A stretch of 64,000 nucleotides of DNA from Pyropia yezoensis (Eukaryota > Rhodophyta > Bangiophyceae > Bangiales > Bangiaceae). Made by a program: the position numbers and the translations under genes. How positions within the stretch are numbered: position 1 is the stretch's first letter; every line of letters begins with the position of its first letter. The stretch is taken from positions 25,824,951-25,888,950 of the forward strand of contig CM020620.1 of assembly GCA_009829735.1 (NCBI GenBank), in the 5' to 3' direction. Shown piece by piece: positions 46,401-56,493 of this stretch. Below the pieces are notes generated by a model. It saw only the letters and a program-made list of their open reading frames with translations, had not been told where the DNA came from and did not search any database.

Positions 46401-47799
46401 TAAACTCTGCGGTGACAACCAGGCGGATGACGCCGACATGAGTGAGGTCGAAGCGCGCGAGCTTGCGCGCGAGGCCTACGAGTTTGTCACGAAGTTCATG
46501 GTCGCTCTGTTTGGACCGATGCACACTTCCAAGGCGCACCGGCTGGCGTACCATCTCTTTGACGAGCTTATCTTGCGAGGGAACCTTGTGGACGCTGACA
46601 CGTCTGTGAACGAGTTGCTGCATAAGCTGGTCAAGATCATGTACCGTCGTACAAACAAGCAGGATCAGGCGTTCACCTTGCAGCTCATGCGTGCGGAGCA
46701 GACGCTGGCATTTGCCGTTGATGAGGATGCCGACCGGGAGGTACTGCGGAAGGCGGGACTGCTGGGAGCAGATGGCGTCTTGCTCGATCCCTCGCGGAAC
46801 GGCCAAGCGGAGTTGGAGCGTGCTGCCATGGATGGCCATGTGAAATCCGCGGCACGGCGTCTCCGAAAAGCGTGTGGGGCGAGCGATGCTGAGAAAGCCG
46901 ACGACGAAGGCGCCTTAAACGCGCATGGGCAGCAGGCCGGCGGCAGACGTCCAGCCAGGCGGGGCGCGGCTCGCCGAGCTCGCACTGCCGCGACAGCGGC
47001 CCGACTGTATCGTGCCACGATACCGTCACCTGCGCTGATGCGTGCCAGCCCTGAAGACGGCAATGTGCCTGACCTACCTGCCAGGGATCGAGCTCACTCT
47101 GCTCGGTTGTCGGACAGAGGCATTCGCGGAGACGCAGCGAGACGTGGCGCCGAGATGGCCAGCTCCGCACTAGCTGGGACCCGAGTGCGTGGTGTGAACG
47201 TCACCGTGGCGGACGTCATTGCCGAGGGGGGCCCTCACCTCGACTCTTTGAGATCACTCCTGCAGCTGCGCCGCTCGACGAAGCTGATGGTGACAAACCA
47301 GTTCCCATTCATGGCAAAGTTCGAGTGGGGCTCTAAAGGCAGGAAGCAGCACGTGCTCGCCGCAACCATGTACTACAACGGCGCGTGGTACGACCATGTC
47401 TTGTACAGCGTCTCCGGCTCCAAAAAGGTGCACCATGTGCACGCTGTTCTACTGGTGAAGGCCATTGATGGATCTCAGTGCGACCTCGTCATTGTTCAGA
47501 AGCTGGTGCCAGCTGAAGAGCGCGAGGGATATGTCCTTTCTGGGTTGGAGTCCCAGCGCCTGCGATGGTCCATGGACCGGCGCGCTTCGCACCCTCGTTT
47601 GGAGGCCGTGCACATAGATGACCTGCTCCGGCTCGTTCATGTCGTGCCTGACTTCGAGGACTTGTGTGACCGCCATGGTATGCTCATGGCTCCCACGGAC
47701 ACGCCGAAGACACGGAGGGAACGCGTTTTGGAGAGGTTCTTTGTGAACCGCTTTTATCCCTGGACCAGCAATGGTTTGGGTGTAGAGAATAAAGCATGA
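43404..47799 (+). CDS. Plavaka/CACTA-like DDE transposase with C2H2 finger (four exons)
   Basis: Four exons join in frame: 43404-44493, 44642-45228, 45460-45632 and 45951-47799, about 1,232 residues. Donors are GTAAGT, GTAAGT and GTACGT; acceptors are GTGCAG, TCCCAG and GTGCAG. The N-terminus is a perfect C2H2 finger (Cys16, Cys19, His32, His35/36: YLCSSCPRTFLTTGNLSWHR). The core resembles Plavaka-type transposases of the CMC group: VQLFSDVALVSWSK with Asp355 then HHVYPVRVRF, VGYIPCLPHR, RIVLYASDQPEERHVLGLQG with Asp456 then CAYPCSACM, FDLLHVMKLGVLRLLGWK, and FGPMHTSKAHRLAYHLFDEL followed by SVNELLHKLVKIMYRRTNKQ with Glu838. It should cut and paste a DNA element. Terminal repeats were not found by eye. 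The third intron could hide a further exon. The open, well-spliced frame suggests a recent or active copy. Confidence 0.75.
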
Positions 47800-48589
47800 T
47801 CGTCCCTTGTACTACTAGCTAGCTCAGCACACAGGAGCAACGACAACTGCCTTCTGGCTGTCGTAAATGTTGCCCGTCGTCGGTGCGCGGTTGATGTACA
47901 ACGCGCGCAGCGTCGCGGATGCCGCCCGGCTGAGGATCACCCCAGCCGTCGCCGCCGCTGCCGCTGCCGCCCGGGGCTTGACGCGAAGCGGTTCCTAGAC
48001 GCCGCTCCTTTGAGCGGAGCCGCCGCACCTGCTACAGCCTCCTCCGCCATTACGGGCTGCCGGGCGCCCCTACAGGCTGGTGCCCGCCACAGCCGCACGC
48101 CGATGGCGGTGCGGTTGTCGGGTGCGACCCGTGGTCGCCGGTTTTGCTGCCGAGACGGCAGTTGCCGTCGCCGTCACCCCCGCCGCCGTCATTTCTTTCC
48201 TCATCGACTCCGCAGCAGCAACCAGGGGCAGGTGAGGACCGCCCACGGCTGCCGCCGCCGTGGCTGCCGCCGTAAAATCCAGTTCCCCTCCACCGCCACA
48301 GAAGGCCGCGCCAGCACGCCCCCCCCCTGTCCCACGTCCACCACCACTGTCCAGTCAACCCTTCATCCCCGCCCCCACCACATCCTCGCCGTTACTGGCG
48401 GCGGTGCAGCGTGTGGCCCCCTCTTCTCCGTCACCGGACGCTGTCGGACGCGCCAGCGGAGGCACCGCGCCCACACGGGCAGGCACCCGCGTGGCCGGCG
48501 AAGCGATGGCCGGGCACAGCCCATCTGCTGTCGTCTCGGGTCTGCCGCAGTTCAGGTTGGCAGAGCAGCCGGCGGGTAAAGCCGAGAAG
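47800..48589. other. Region downstream of the transposase
   Basis: About 790 bases with no supported gene; the expected right terminus of the Plavaka-like element should be in or just beyond this interval. AATAAAGCATG directly follows the stop region and might serve for polyadenylation. Confidence 0.3.
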
Positions 48590-49330
48590 CAGCAGCGGTG
48601 AAGAGGGAGGCACCCCCCTCACAAGCATTGAGCCCCACTCCATGGCGGGCGGCCGCCAGCCGTGGCAGCGCCGTCCAAGTTCCAGAGCAGGCTTGGCAGG
48701 CTTGGAGAGCCTGCACGGCGGGACGGACGGCGGCCAGGTCCTGCCCGCCCGCCATAATCACCGACATGTTCACATGCGTCCCACTTTGGAGCGCGGCAGC
48801 GGGATGGGGGGCATCGACGGTGGGCACCACGTGTGTGTCGCGATGTTGAAGAGCTCTGGTACGGCCTCGCCCCGACCCGAAAATGTACAAAGAACATTTG
48901 CGTTGACCATCAGCCTCGAGCATGCCCCCACGCCAGCCACGACTGCTACCGCCTAAAGTTCGGCGGCTGTCGGGCAACATGGCGCCATCACTGCCGCTGC
49001 TGCAAGAGTTGTACAGCCGGACGCCGGCGTCGGCCGCATGGGCCGCGCGCCATGGACGCGCCCGTGTCCGAGGCAGTGTCGAGGCGTGCTGCGGCCACGA
49101 CCAGGGTCGTGGTCGTGCGCTCCACCCGCACGACCAACGGCAAGGTTGGCGGGTCGCACGCCCAGGGGGTAGCCGGTTGACCAGCTGCTCTTCGCGGCCA
49201 AGTTTTCTCCTGAGGCTTTCAACGCCGCACACCGTGTCGAGTCCGGGCAGGGTCACAGCGTAGACCAGCTGCGCTGCTGCCACACCCCGCCCCCGCCCTG
49301 CACCAAGAGTCCGCCCGACCCCTGTCCGCT
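48590..49330 (-). pseudogene. Decayed Kelch-repeat gene
   Basis: On the minus strand, blocks spaced about 48-55 codons apart look like Kelch blades but lie in different frames. In order they are LVYAVTLPGLDTVCGVESL (about 49,270), VRLYNSCSSGSDGAMLPD (about 49,000), NVLCTFSGRGEAVPELFNIA and THTWCPPSMPP (about 48,900-48,810), and MAGGQDLAAVRPAVQAL with TWTALPRLAAARHGVGLNAC (about 48,750-48,640). The patterns G-G-x(n)-V-E/Q-x-L/Y and TW-x-x-LP-x-LP-x-x-R are the Kelch signature. Frameshifts and stops between blocks indicate a pseudogene. Whether it was ever part of the nearby mobile DNA is unknown. Confidence 0.5.
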
Positions 49331-50893
49331 CGTGGCCTCCGCTGGCCGAGGCGTGCCGCGTCACACGCTGCAAAAGGCTAACGAGTGACATGTCACCCGT
49401 AAGCCCTTGCGCACGGCGGGGCTGCGCGGATCTCCCAGATCGTCCTGTCCGCTCGCCAAACTTCAACGCTCCGTTACACTCCGACTTTCAGCACAAGTAG
49501 ACCTCGTTAGCTGTACTAGAGAGGCCATTAAGGCCCGAATATGCTCGAGTAGGCGGCTATTCCCTCTAAGCGACCGATTTTTATCGCATTGGCTCGTCTT
49601 CTATCACATCGTTCTTGCTTCATGATCTGCTTTAAGCCGAAATGGTGCCCACCAGCCCTTCTTTGATGTTTGACTCGGGTTCTTAAGGAAGCGATCCACC
49701 GCGTATGTCAAATCTCCATGTTGATGACTTCGTATGTGCCACTTGGTTGTCCACACAGGCGATCGACGATCATTCAACTCCATCCTTCATGGTACTTCTA
49801 GCAGTAGTCCAAAGAGCGCGCGGACTCCGCTTGCAATTGCAGGGCAGCTGGGCGTCCCCGTCGCCACCCCGGTTGGTGAAATAATCAACCAAGCCTGTCT
49901 GGCCATCGCGGCGTGACCCGAGCACAGGGCCGACCAGGCTCTGTGCGCATGCCTGTGGCCCAAGAGGGTAGAACGGGAGCGGTCTCGATGACCCTCGTAC
50001 AGTCAGCGCTAGGCGAACGCTCGCTCATCGGTGGGCCCGCCGTTCACGGGTTCGCTAGCGCTCCAGCCGCTCGGCCTCCGTTCAGTGACTGCTCGGGTGG
50101 CAACGTTTTCTGACGGTGACCGACAGGGCGACTGCTGCCGCAGCCCCGCTGCCCCAGAGGTAAACGCGGTCCACGCCAACTGAGGGGCAGCGTGAAGGGC
50201 ACCAGGCACCACCCACGATAGGGCGCCGCGGCGCCCCACGCGAGGCACCTCAACGAGCGGTGACAGCGCGTGCGCCGCAAGCGTCGCAGGGGAGGCCACA
50301 GCCGCGGTGCCGCCAAGAGCACTCTCCCGTCTCGACGCGCCCTACCGCACAATAATGGTCGCGAATGGGATTGTCAGCAGACGCAGCAGACGAGCCCTAC
50401 CTAAAATGTAGGTCGGCAGCTGTGGTCGTGAAGTTGCAGGCGGTCTCAAGCATCTGAATGGTGGGCTACTTGCGATGATACCGTGCTTGCAGAGTATTTC
50501 TGGCAGGCGCAGGGGCGACCTCGTGCCTAGAAATGTAGCCAAGACCGTCGTGGCGATCAACTATTTGGACGCTGTGCGGTCGCCTGTCGGGCGGCCGACG
50601 GGTGCTGCAAGCCGCAGCCTGCTGCCACCCGGCCCGTGCGCCCCCCTTTGACAACAGCAGGCACACGCGCACCGCCGCGTCGACCATGCCACCGTTCGGT
50701 TCCGCAGGGGGCGTGACCTTGTAATACATACTGTACAGTACATGCCCCTTCCCCGCCCCCTCCCCCCCGCCCCCTCGCCCCCCACCATTTCCGAATCCCT
50801 CCTTATCCCCTCCCCCTCCCCCTTCCTGCGTCCCTTCCCTTCCCCCCACCCCCCCCTTTCGCCCACGTCGCTCCTCGTAAGAACGTTGGTGCG
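49331..50893. other. Intergenic region upstream of the BSD gene
   Basis: About 1.56 kb with no recognised gene. GC is lower at 49,490-49,900. The final 200 bases contain the palindromic ACTGTACAGT with the GTACAGTAC element at 50733-50741 and a long C/T-rich leader to the ATG at 50894. Confidence 0.4.
50733..50741. promoter_or_regulatory. GTACAGTAC element, copy 7
   Basis: Nine-base element about 155 bases upstream of the BSD-gene ATG, embedded in ATACTGTACAGTACAT. This is the copy placed most like a core promoter or transcription-start element. Confidence 0.45.
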
Positions 50894-50941
50894 ATGGCCA
50901 CGCCGGCCGGGGACCCACCAACGGGCGGCGAGGCGGCCGCC

Positions 50942-50972
<31 letters not shown>

Positions 50973-52795
50973 TCAATGGCGGCGGCGGCGATGCGTCGGC
51001 GGCACCCGCCCTACCGACGGCATTGGCAGCGGCCGCCGCCGCCCCCTCCCCCCCCTCCTCCCTCCTCTCTACGTGGGGCTCCATGTGGTCCTCCATTGCC
51101 GAGACGGTCACGGCCGCCCCACCCCCCGCACCCCCCCCCTCTTCCGCGGCGGCCGATGCGGCGGGCGGCGGCGCTCCCCCTGCCGGGGCGGGCGCCGCCG
51201 CCGCCGCCGCCACCGCCGCTACCACAACCGGCGCCCCCGCCGCCGACGGCGGCCTCGCGGCGGCGGCCAACCCGCTGGCGTCCCTGTGGTCGGGCGTCGC
51301 GTCATCGCTGTCGGCGGGCGCGGCGGGGGCGGGCGAGCACGCGGCGGCGGTGCGGGAGCGCTCCGTGGCGCTCCTGTCAGAGGTGGGGCTGGGGGGTGGT
51401 GCTGGCGGTGGGGGGGGGGGGGACGGTGGCGGCCATGACGGCGGTGACGGCGGGGGAAGAGACGGCGGCGGCGGTGGTGGTGGTGATGGTGTTGGTGGCG
51501 ATGGCGGCGGCGGCGGCGGGACTGGTGGGGTAGGAAGGCTTGGGAGCTTGGGCGGCATGGCCAAGGGGGTCGAGGGCGTCGTGGGGGGCCTTGAAGCGTC
51601 GGCCGCGCGCGTCACCGCCGCGTCGTCGCAGCTGCTCGCGTCGGCGTCGTCGAGCCTGTCGGCCACCACCACCGACGCGCTGCAGACGGTGTTTGCCGAT
51701 GGCAGCAAGCCGCAGGGGGCGGAGGCGGGCGGGCGCGCTGGCGGCGCCGGTCGCGGCGCCCGCGGCGGGTCGACCGCCGCAGCCGGCCTGGGCGGCCGGT
51801 CGCTCGACGTGGGCGCGCCCGCGGCGGGGGCAGCTGACGGCGCCACCGCCCCCGCCGCGCCCCTCTCCCCCCTCTCCCCTCTGGCCATGTTCACCGCCGC
51901 CGCGTCGGTGGTGCGGTCCATCTCTGAGGAAGGGGCCGCCCCTGCCGTGCCCGCCACCCCCCCCTGGGCACCCGAGGCGCTGCCGCCATCCGAGACGGCG
52001 GCGGCGCCCGACCTGGAGGCGCGCCTCCGCAAGCTCGTGTCGGACGCGCTCGCCTCGCGCGACGCCCGCACCGCCCTCTTCCTGCCCCCCACCGACCGGT
52101 CCACGCCGGGGGATTCGCCCGCGGCGGCGGCGGTCGCGGCGCTGCCAGCGGGGTGGTCCCCCGGTGCAGCCGACGTGGTTGGCGCCGCGTCGGGCGCGCT
52201 CCGCGCCGACGGCAACCTTCAGGCGCTGCGGTCGGGACTGGTGCCGCGGCGCCTGTCAGACGACGCGTTTTGGCGCATCTACTTTGGGCACGTTGCCCGG
52301 CTGCGGGCGGAGCTGCGAGGGGAGGGGGGCGGGGGGGCGGGGGGGGCGGGGGGGAACGGCGCCGGCGGTGGGGGCCGCAAGGGAGGTAGGGGGGTGGTGG
52401 GGGGGGGGGGGGGGCGTCCCCGTGTCGATGCTCACGTGGGACAGACGCTGTTTGGCGAGGAGGAGGAAGACGAGGAGGAGGAGGATGCGGGGAGGGGGGC
52501 GCAGGGTAACGTGGCGGGACTGGCGCCGGAGCTGATGGCATCCGCCGCGGCACCCCCGGCGCCGGCAGCTGGTGGCGCCCCCGCCGTCGTGGCAAAGGGG
52601 GGGGCCGACGCGGCGATGGCGGACCGGCCGGCGGCGCCGTTGGCCAAGCCGGCGGCTACCCCATCGGCGGCGACGGCGGGCCCGGCGGCGGCGGCGACGG
52701 CGGCGACGGCGGCGGCGGTGGCGACGCGGCCGGCCAGGAAGGCGGGCAAGGAGGCTTGGGAGGAGGAGCTGGACGACATATTTGGGGAGGAGTGA
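50894..52795 (+). CDS. BSD-domain protein
   Basis: The intronless 633-residue product has a BSD domain at about residues 395-475. It contains LEARLRKLVSDALASRDART and the signature LVPRRLSDDAFWRIYFGHVA with the conserved Phe-Trp pair. BSD domains occur in TFIIH p62, SYAP1/synapse-associated proteins and plant BSD proteins. The N-terminal half has amphipathic segments (LASLWSGVASSLSAGA, MAKGVEGVVGGLEASAARVT), the C-terminal part an acidic run (EEEEDEEEEDAGRG), and the protein ends KEAWEEELDDIFGEE. That layout, membrane-helix-like N-terminus and acidic W-E-E tail, is closest to the SYAP1/DOS2 type. Gly/Ala expansions inflate the length. The first ATG was taken as the start. Confidence 0.8.
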
Positions 52796-54277
52796 GCGGG
52801 TGGTCAGCGGGCGGGTGATTCAGTGGGGGGTGGGAGAGCGGGGTGGGAAGGGGGGCAGGGGGGGGTGGGGCAGGGGGGATGGGGACTTACATAGCCGTAG
52901 AAGTTGATAGGGTCGTCTGCTGCCGCCGGTGCCGGTTACCCCGCTCCGGGGGGTGCGGCATGCTTCCCCTTCCCCTGGCTTCTGCAGCGTGATGCCCTCG
53001 GGAGCCCCCCCCTCCCCCCGCCTTGCCCTTCCCCCCTCTTCTCATCTGTGGCGCAGCTGCAGGATGCAATGAATGGGAAACGATCTCGCGGCGTCCGTCG
53101 ACACGCGGCGGTCGTTCCTGCGGAGCGTCGCCACCGGCGCGACGTCTCGACCACCACCCGCACCATGCGGCTCCACACCCGCCGGCCACCACAAGGGCGG
53201 GGCCGTGGTGAGCTACGGTGCACTCACCGGTGGCTGGCGTAGCTGTCCCCGGCGCGCCGCCTGCTTTGTGGCTGACCGGCGGCGTGGGAGGGAGCGAGCT
53301 CACGTCCGACTGGGGCGGGAGGCGCGCTCGCTCCCCCCCGCTCCCCCCGGCTGTTTTGACTGTCGGCGGGGGGCTCGTCCCTCACCATCCCTTTCTCTCC
53401 CTTCGTCCCGCCCGCAGGTGCCCGTCGCGTGGCCGTGAGCCCACCCCCGCCACCACTCCCCGCGTTACGAGAAGAGGTGTTGCTGCCGGCGGGCGTAGCC
53501 GCCCCCAATTGCATTTTCACGATAGTCGCCCCTCATGACGGTGTAGGATGCGTCTGCCAGCGAGACTGGGGGGGGGTCCACGCCCACTCCCCCCCCCGTA
53601 GGCACCCATAAACTCCAGACAGCTTCAGACGGGCGCCCAATGGACTGATGTGTGTCAAAGGCAGTTGTTTCATGCAGAACGAGCAGGCCAGGGAAGTCCT
53701 ACCGGTCCTGAGATGTTGGTCTATTCGGATATGTTGTGATCCGCCTCTCGGCTCGTGTGCGCGCCAGCAGGTCGTGGCCGCGGCCACGCCGATTGTCGCC
53801 TGTTGCCCCCCCACCCTCGGCGCCGTGTCCGACGCGGACGCGTTGCCCCCAAGGCGTCGCCCGCCCCCTCCGAGCCCCGCCCCCCCCTCCCGTCTGGATC
53901 CAGGAGACATCTCTATGGTCCGCGCTTGCAGCCGACCGCGGCTCCGGCTCGTAGTGAGTTCCGGCGGCCTTGCGGACGCGGGTCGCGACGGGCCAGGTGC
54001 CCCCCCGACGTGCCCGAGGCCGCGTCCCAGCGGGGGCGGCGGCGGCACCCCCTCCGACTCGACGCGGCGGCCCGTACAAGAGGCGGCAGAGGTGGGCAGC
54101 CGCACCCCTGGTCGCCGACATACCCTCCTCATCGCCGGCAGCGGCCGGCAAGCGCAAGCTACCCCCTAAACCAGGCCGCCGCTGCCTGTGGGGGGGCTCT
54201 CTGTACGCGGCCCCACCGCCGTCCCCCGGCCCCTCGGTCGTTCCATCGCGCCCCCTTCCCCCCCACATCCCCTCGCT
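52796..54277. other. Intergenic region between the BSD and chitinase genes
   Basis: About 1.5 kb with no recognised protein-coding sequence, RNA gene or GTACTGTAC element. The last part is a C-rich leader preceding the chitinase ATG. Confidence 0.4.
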
Positions 54278-56005
54278 ATGGCCCTCTTTCCTCGTCTCAC
54301 CGCGATGACGGCGGCGGCGGCCGCTGCCACCCTGCTTGTCGCGGCCTCCGCCGCTGCTGCCGACGGGGCCAACTACTGTGGCACCACCTTTGACGCCGCC
54401 GCCGCGTCGTGCGCCCGCCCCTGCCCTGCGGGCGTCAACAGCGAGTGTGGGGTCGGCGAGACCTGCTACGCCGCCGTGCCGTGCGCGGCCAAGTGGTGTG
54501 GTTCCACGTGGGCAGCCGCGTCCGCGTGCCGCCGGCCCTGCCCGGGCAACACGGACACCGAGTGTGGGCCGGGGGAGGGCTGCTACTCGGACGTGACCTG
54601 CGACGGGGCGTCGTCGCCGCCACGGGCAGCGCCGGGGACCAAGTGGTGTGGGACCTCCTGGGAAGCCGCGTCGTCGTCATGCCGCCTCGCCTGCCCGGGC
54701 AACACCGACACTGAGTGTGGGCCAGGGGAGGGCTGCTATTCGGATGTGGTCTGTGGTGGGGCCGTGACGCCTCCCGCAGCGCCCGGCGCTGGGGCGTCGG
54801 GCACCAACTGGTGTGGTAGCTCGTGGACCGCAGCGTCAGCGTCGTGCAGCCGTGCCTGCCCGGGCAACACGGACACAGAGTGTGGGCCAGGGGAGGGCTG
54901 CTATTCGGATGTGGCCTGTGGTGGAGCACCCGCTGCGCCTGCGCCAGGGGCGCCAGGTGCCGCTGAGGCGGTGCGCCTGGGTTACTTTGCGTCGTGGTCG
55001 ACGGGTGACCCGTGCTGGGGCTTCTCTGACACCTCCCTCCGTGCGGTTGCCAGCCGCTACACCCACCTGGCCTGGTCTTTTGCCGCCGTGGGCCCCGACG
55101 GCCGCCTGGTGCCCGCCACGGCGGGCGACCCCGCGCGGTGGCGCGCGTTCAACGTTGCCGTCAAGGCCGCCGCGCCGTCGCTGCACACGGCGCTGGCGGT
55201 GGGGGGCTGGTCCTTCAACGACGGCGCCACGGCGACGCGGTGGAGCGACATGGCCACCTCCCCGGCGGCACGCGCGGCGTTTGCCTCGTCGTCCGTGTCG
55301 GCGCTGCGGGCTGCGGGCTTTGATGGCTTGGACATCGACTGGGAGTTTCCGGCGGCGGCGGACCGGGGGGGCCGGCCGGCGGACAAAGCCAACCTGGTCG
55401 CGTTGGTGGCGGGCCTGCGGGCGGCTTTTGACGCCGCCTCTGGGAGGGGGGGTGCGCGCCTCGGCCTGACCATCGCCATCCCCGCGTCGGCGTTTTATGA
55501 CGGGGGCTTTGACCTCCCCGCGCTGGCCCGCCACGTGGACTGGTTCAACCTCATGTCCTATGACCTGGCCACTGGCGGCGACGTGACGGGCGCCCACACG
55601 GGCATGACGCGCATCCGGGCGTCGGTGGCGCGGGTGCGCGCCGCCGGCGTGCCGGCGGCGCAGATTGTTCTCGGCACCGCCGCGTACGGGCGGACGTGGA
55701 CGCTGGCGGACGGGCGCGCTTGCGCCGCCGCCGGCGGCCGCGCGTGTGCGGTGACGGGGGCGGGGCGGCCGGGCGGCTGCTCTGCCGAGGCGGGCTACTT
55801 GTCGGACCGGGAGATTGCGGCGGCGGCGGCGGCGGCGGGCGCGGCGGCGTCGTCGGGTGTGGTGGATGGGTCGGCGTGGACCATTCTTCCGGGCGACCAG
55901 TACGTGTCGCATGACACGGCCGCGACGCTGGGGGTCAAGCGCGCGTTTGCGCGGGAGGCCCGGCTGCGGGGGACGATGGTGTGGTCTGTGGACCAGGTGC
56001 TCTAG
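54278..56005 (+). CDS. Secreted GH18 chitinase with four Cys-rich modules
   Basis: GH18 chitinases cleave beta-1,4-N-acetylglucosamine polymers. The 575-residue product starts with a signal peptide (MALFPRL... then an Ala/Leu core ending ASAAAADGANYCG). Four tandem 40-50-residue modules follow, each with W/Y-CG, C, CP, ECG, C and C, for example CPGNTDTECGPGEGCYSDV; modules 2-4 are nearly identical. They may be chitin-binding. The catalytic barrel begins VRLGYFASWSTGDPCWGFSD and has HTALAVGGWSFNDG, the active-site motif FDGLDIDWEFP (Glu356 is the expected acid/base), WFNLMSYDLATGGDVTGAHT, LGTAAYGRTW and the terminal GTMVWSVDQ. The enzyme looks intact. The substrate could be chitin of competitors, pathogens or the alga's own wall. 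The ATG at 54278 was chosen because the signal peptide begins there. Confidence 0.9.
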   Translation: MALFPRLTAMTAAAAAATLLVAASAAAADGANYCGTTFDAAAASCARPCPAGVNSECGVGETCYAAVPCAAKWCGSTWAAASACRRPCPGNTDTECGPGEGCYSDVTCDGASSPPRAAPGTKWCGTSWEAASSSCRLACPGNTDTECGPGEGCYSDVVCGGAVTPPAAPGAGASGTNWCGSSWTAASASCSRACPGNTDTECGPGEGCYSDVACGGAPAAPAPGAPGAAEAVRLGYFASWSTGDPCWGFSDTSLRAVASRYTHLAWSFAAVGPDGRLVPATAGDPARWRAFNVAVKAAAPSLHTALAVGGWSFNDGATATRWSDMATSPAARAAFASSSVSALRAAGFDGLDIDWEFPAAADRGGRPADKANLVALVAGLRAAFDAASGRGGARLGLTIAIPASAFYDGGFDLPALARHVDWFNLMSYDLATGGDVTGAHTGMTRIRASVARVRAAGVPAAQIVLGTAAYGRTWTLADGRACAAAGGRACAVTGAGRPGGCSAEAGYLSDREIAAAAAAAGAAASSGVVDGSAWTILPGDQYVSHDTAATLGVKRAFAREARLRGTMVWSVDQVL

Positions 56006-56493
56006 ACGTGTGGGCAGGAAGAGGGGGGGCGCGTGGCCAATGGGGACCTTGGGGGGCGGATTGTAGGGGCAGCGGAAGCTGTCCCGCCTCGGACAACAGC
56101 GACACACTGGTGGGCCGTCCGTCTCCCCCTACAGTGATCAAAGCTTTAGTGCGCTATCGAAGCGATGACGTACGCCCGCTCCCGCACCTCCCCCTGCCAC
56201 TCCCCGTTCGCGGTTGGCAGCAGTCGGCGGCGGGGCACTCGCCCTTTGACGTCTCGCCACTCCGGCCACCGGTCCGTGCCCGCTGGGTTGCTGCGAACAC
56301 TTCACTGTGGGATCACCCCCCCCCCCCCCCGCCCGGAGGGGGGCACTGAACTGGTGGGGTGGGACGGCGACGCAGAGGCGCCCCGCCATCGGCATGGCCG
56401 CACCGCTTGGTGGCGCCCTCCTGCATCTCCGCCCGCGCCCAAGGAGGGTTGCAGCGCGCGATAGCGACGCCCCTCCCTTTCGCGCCCCCTCTC
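56006..56493. other. Convergent intergenic region between chitinase and phosphatase
   Basis: 488 bases containing both 3' ends and a C tract near 56,318-56,331. Nothing coding is supported. Confidence 0.4.
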
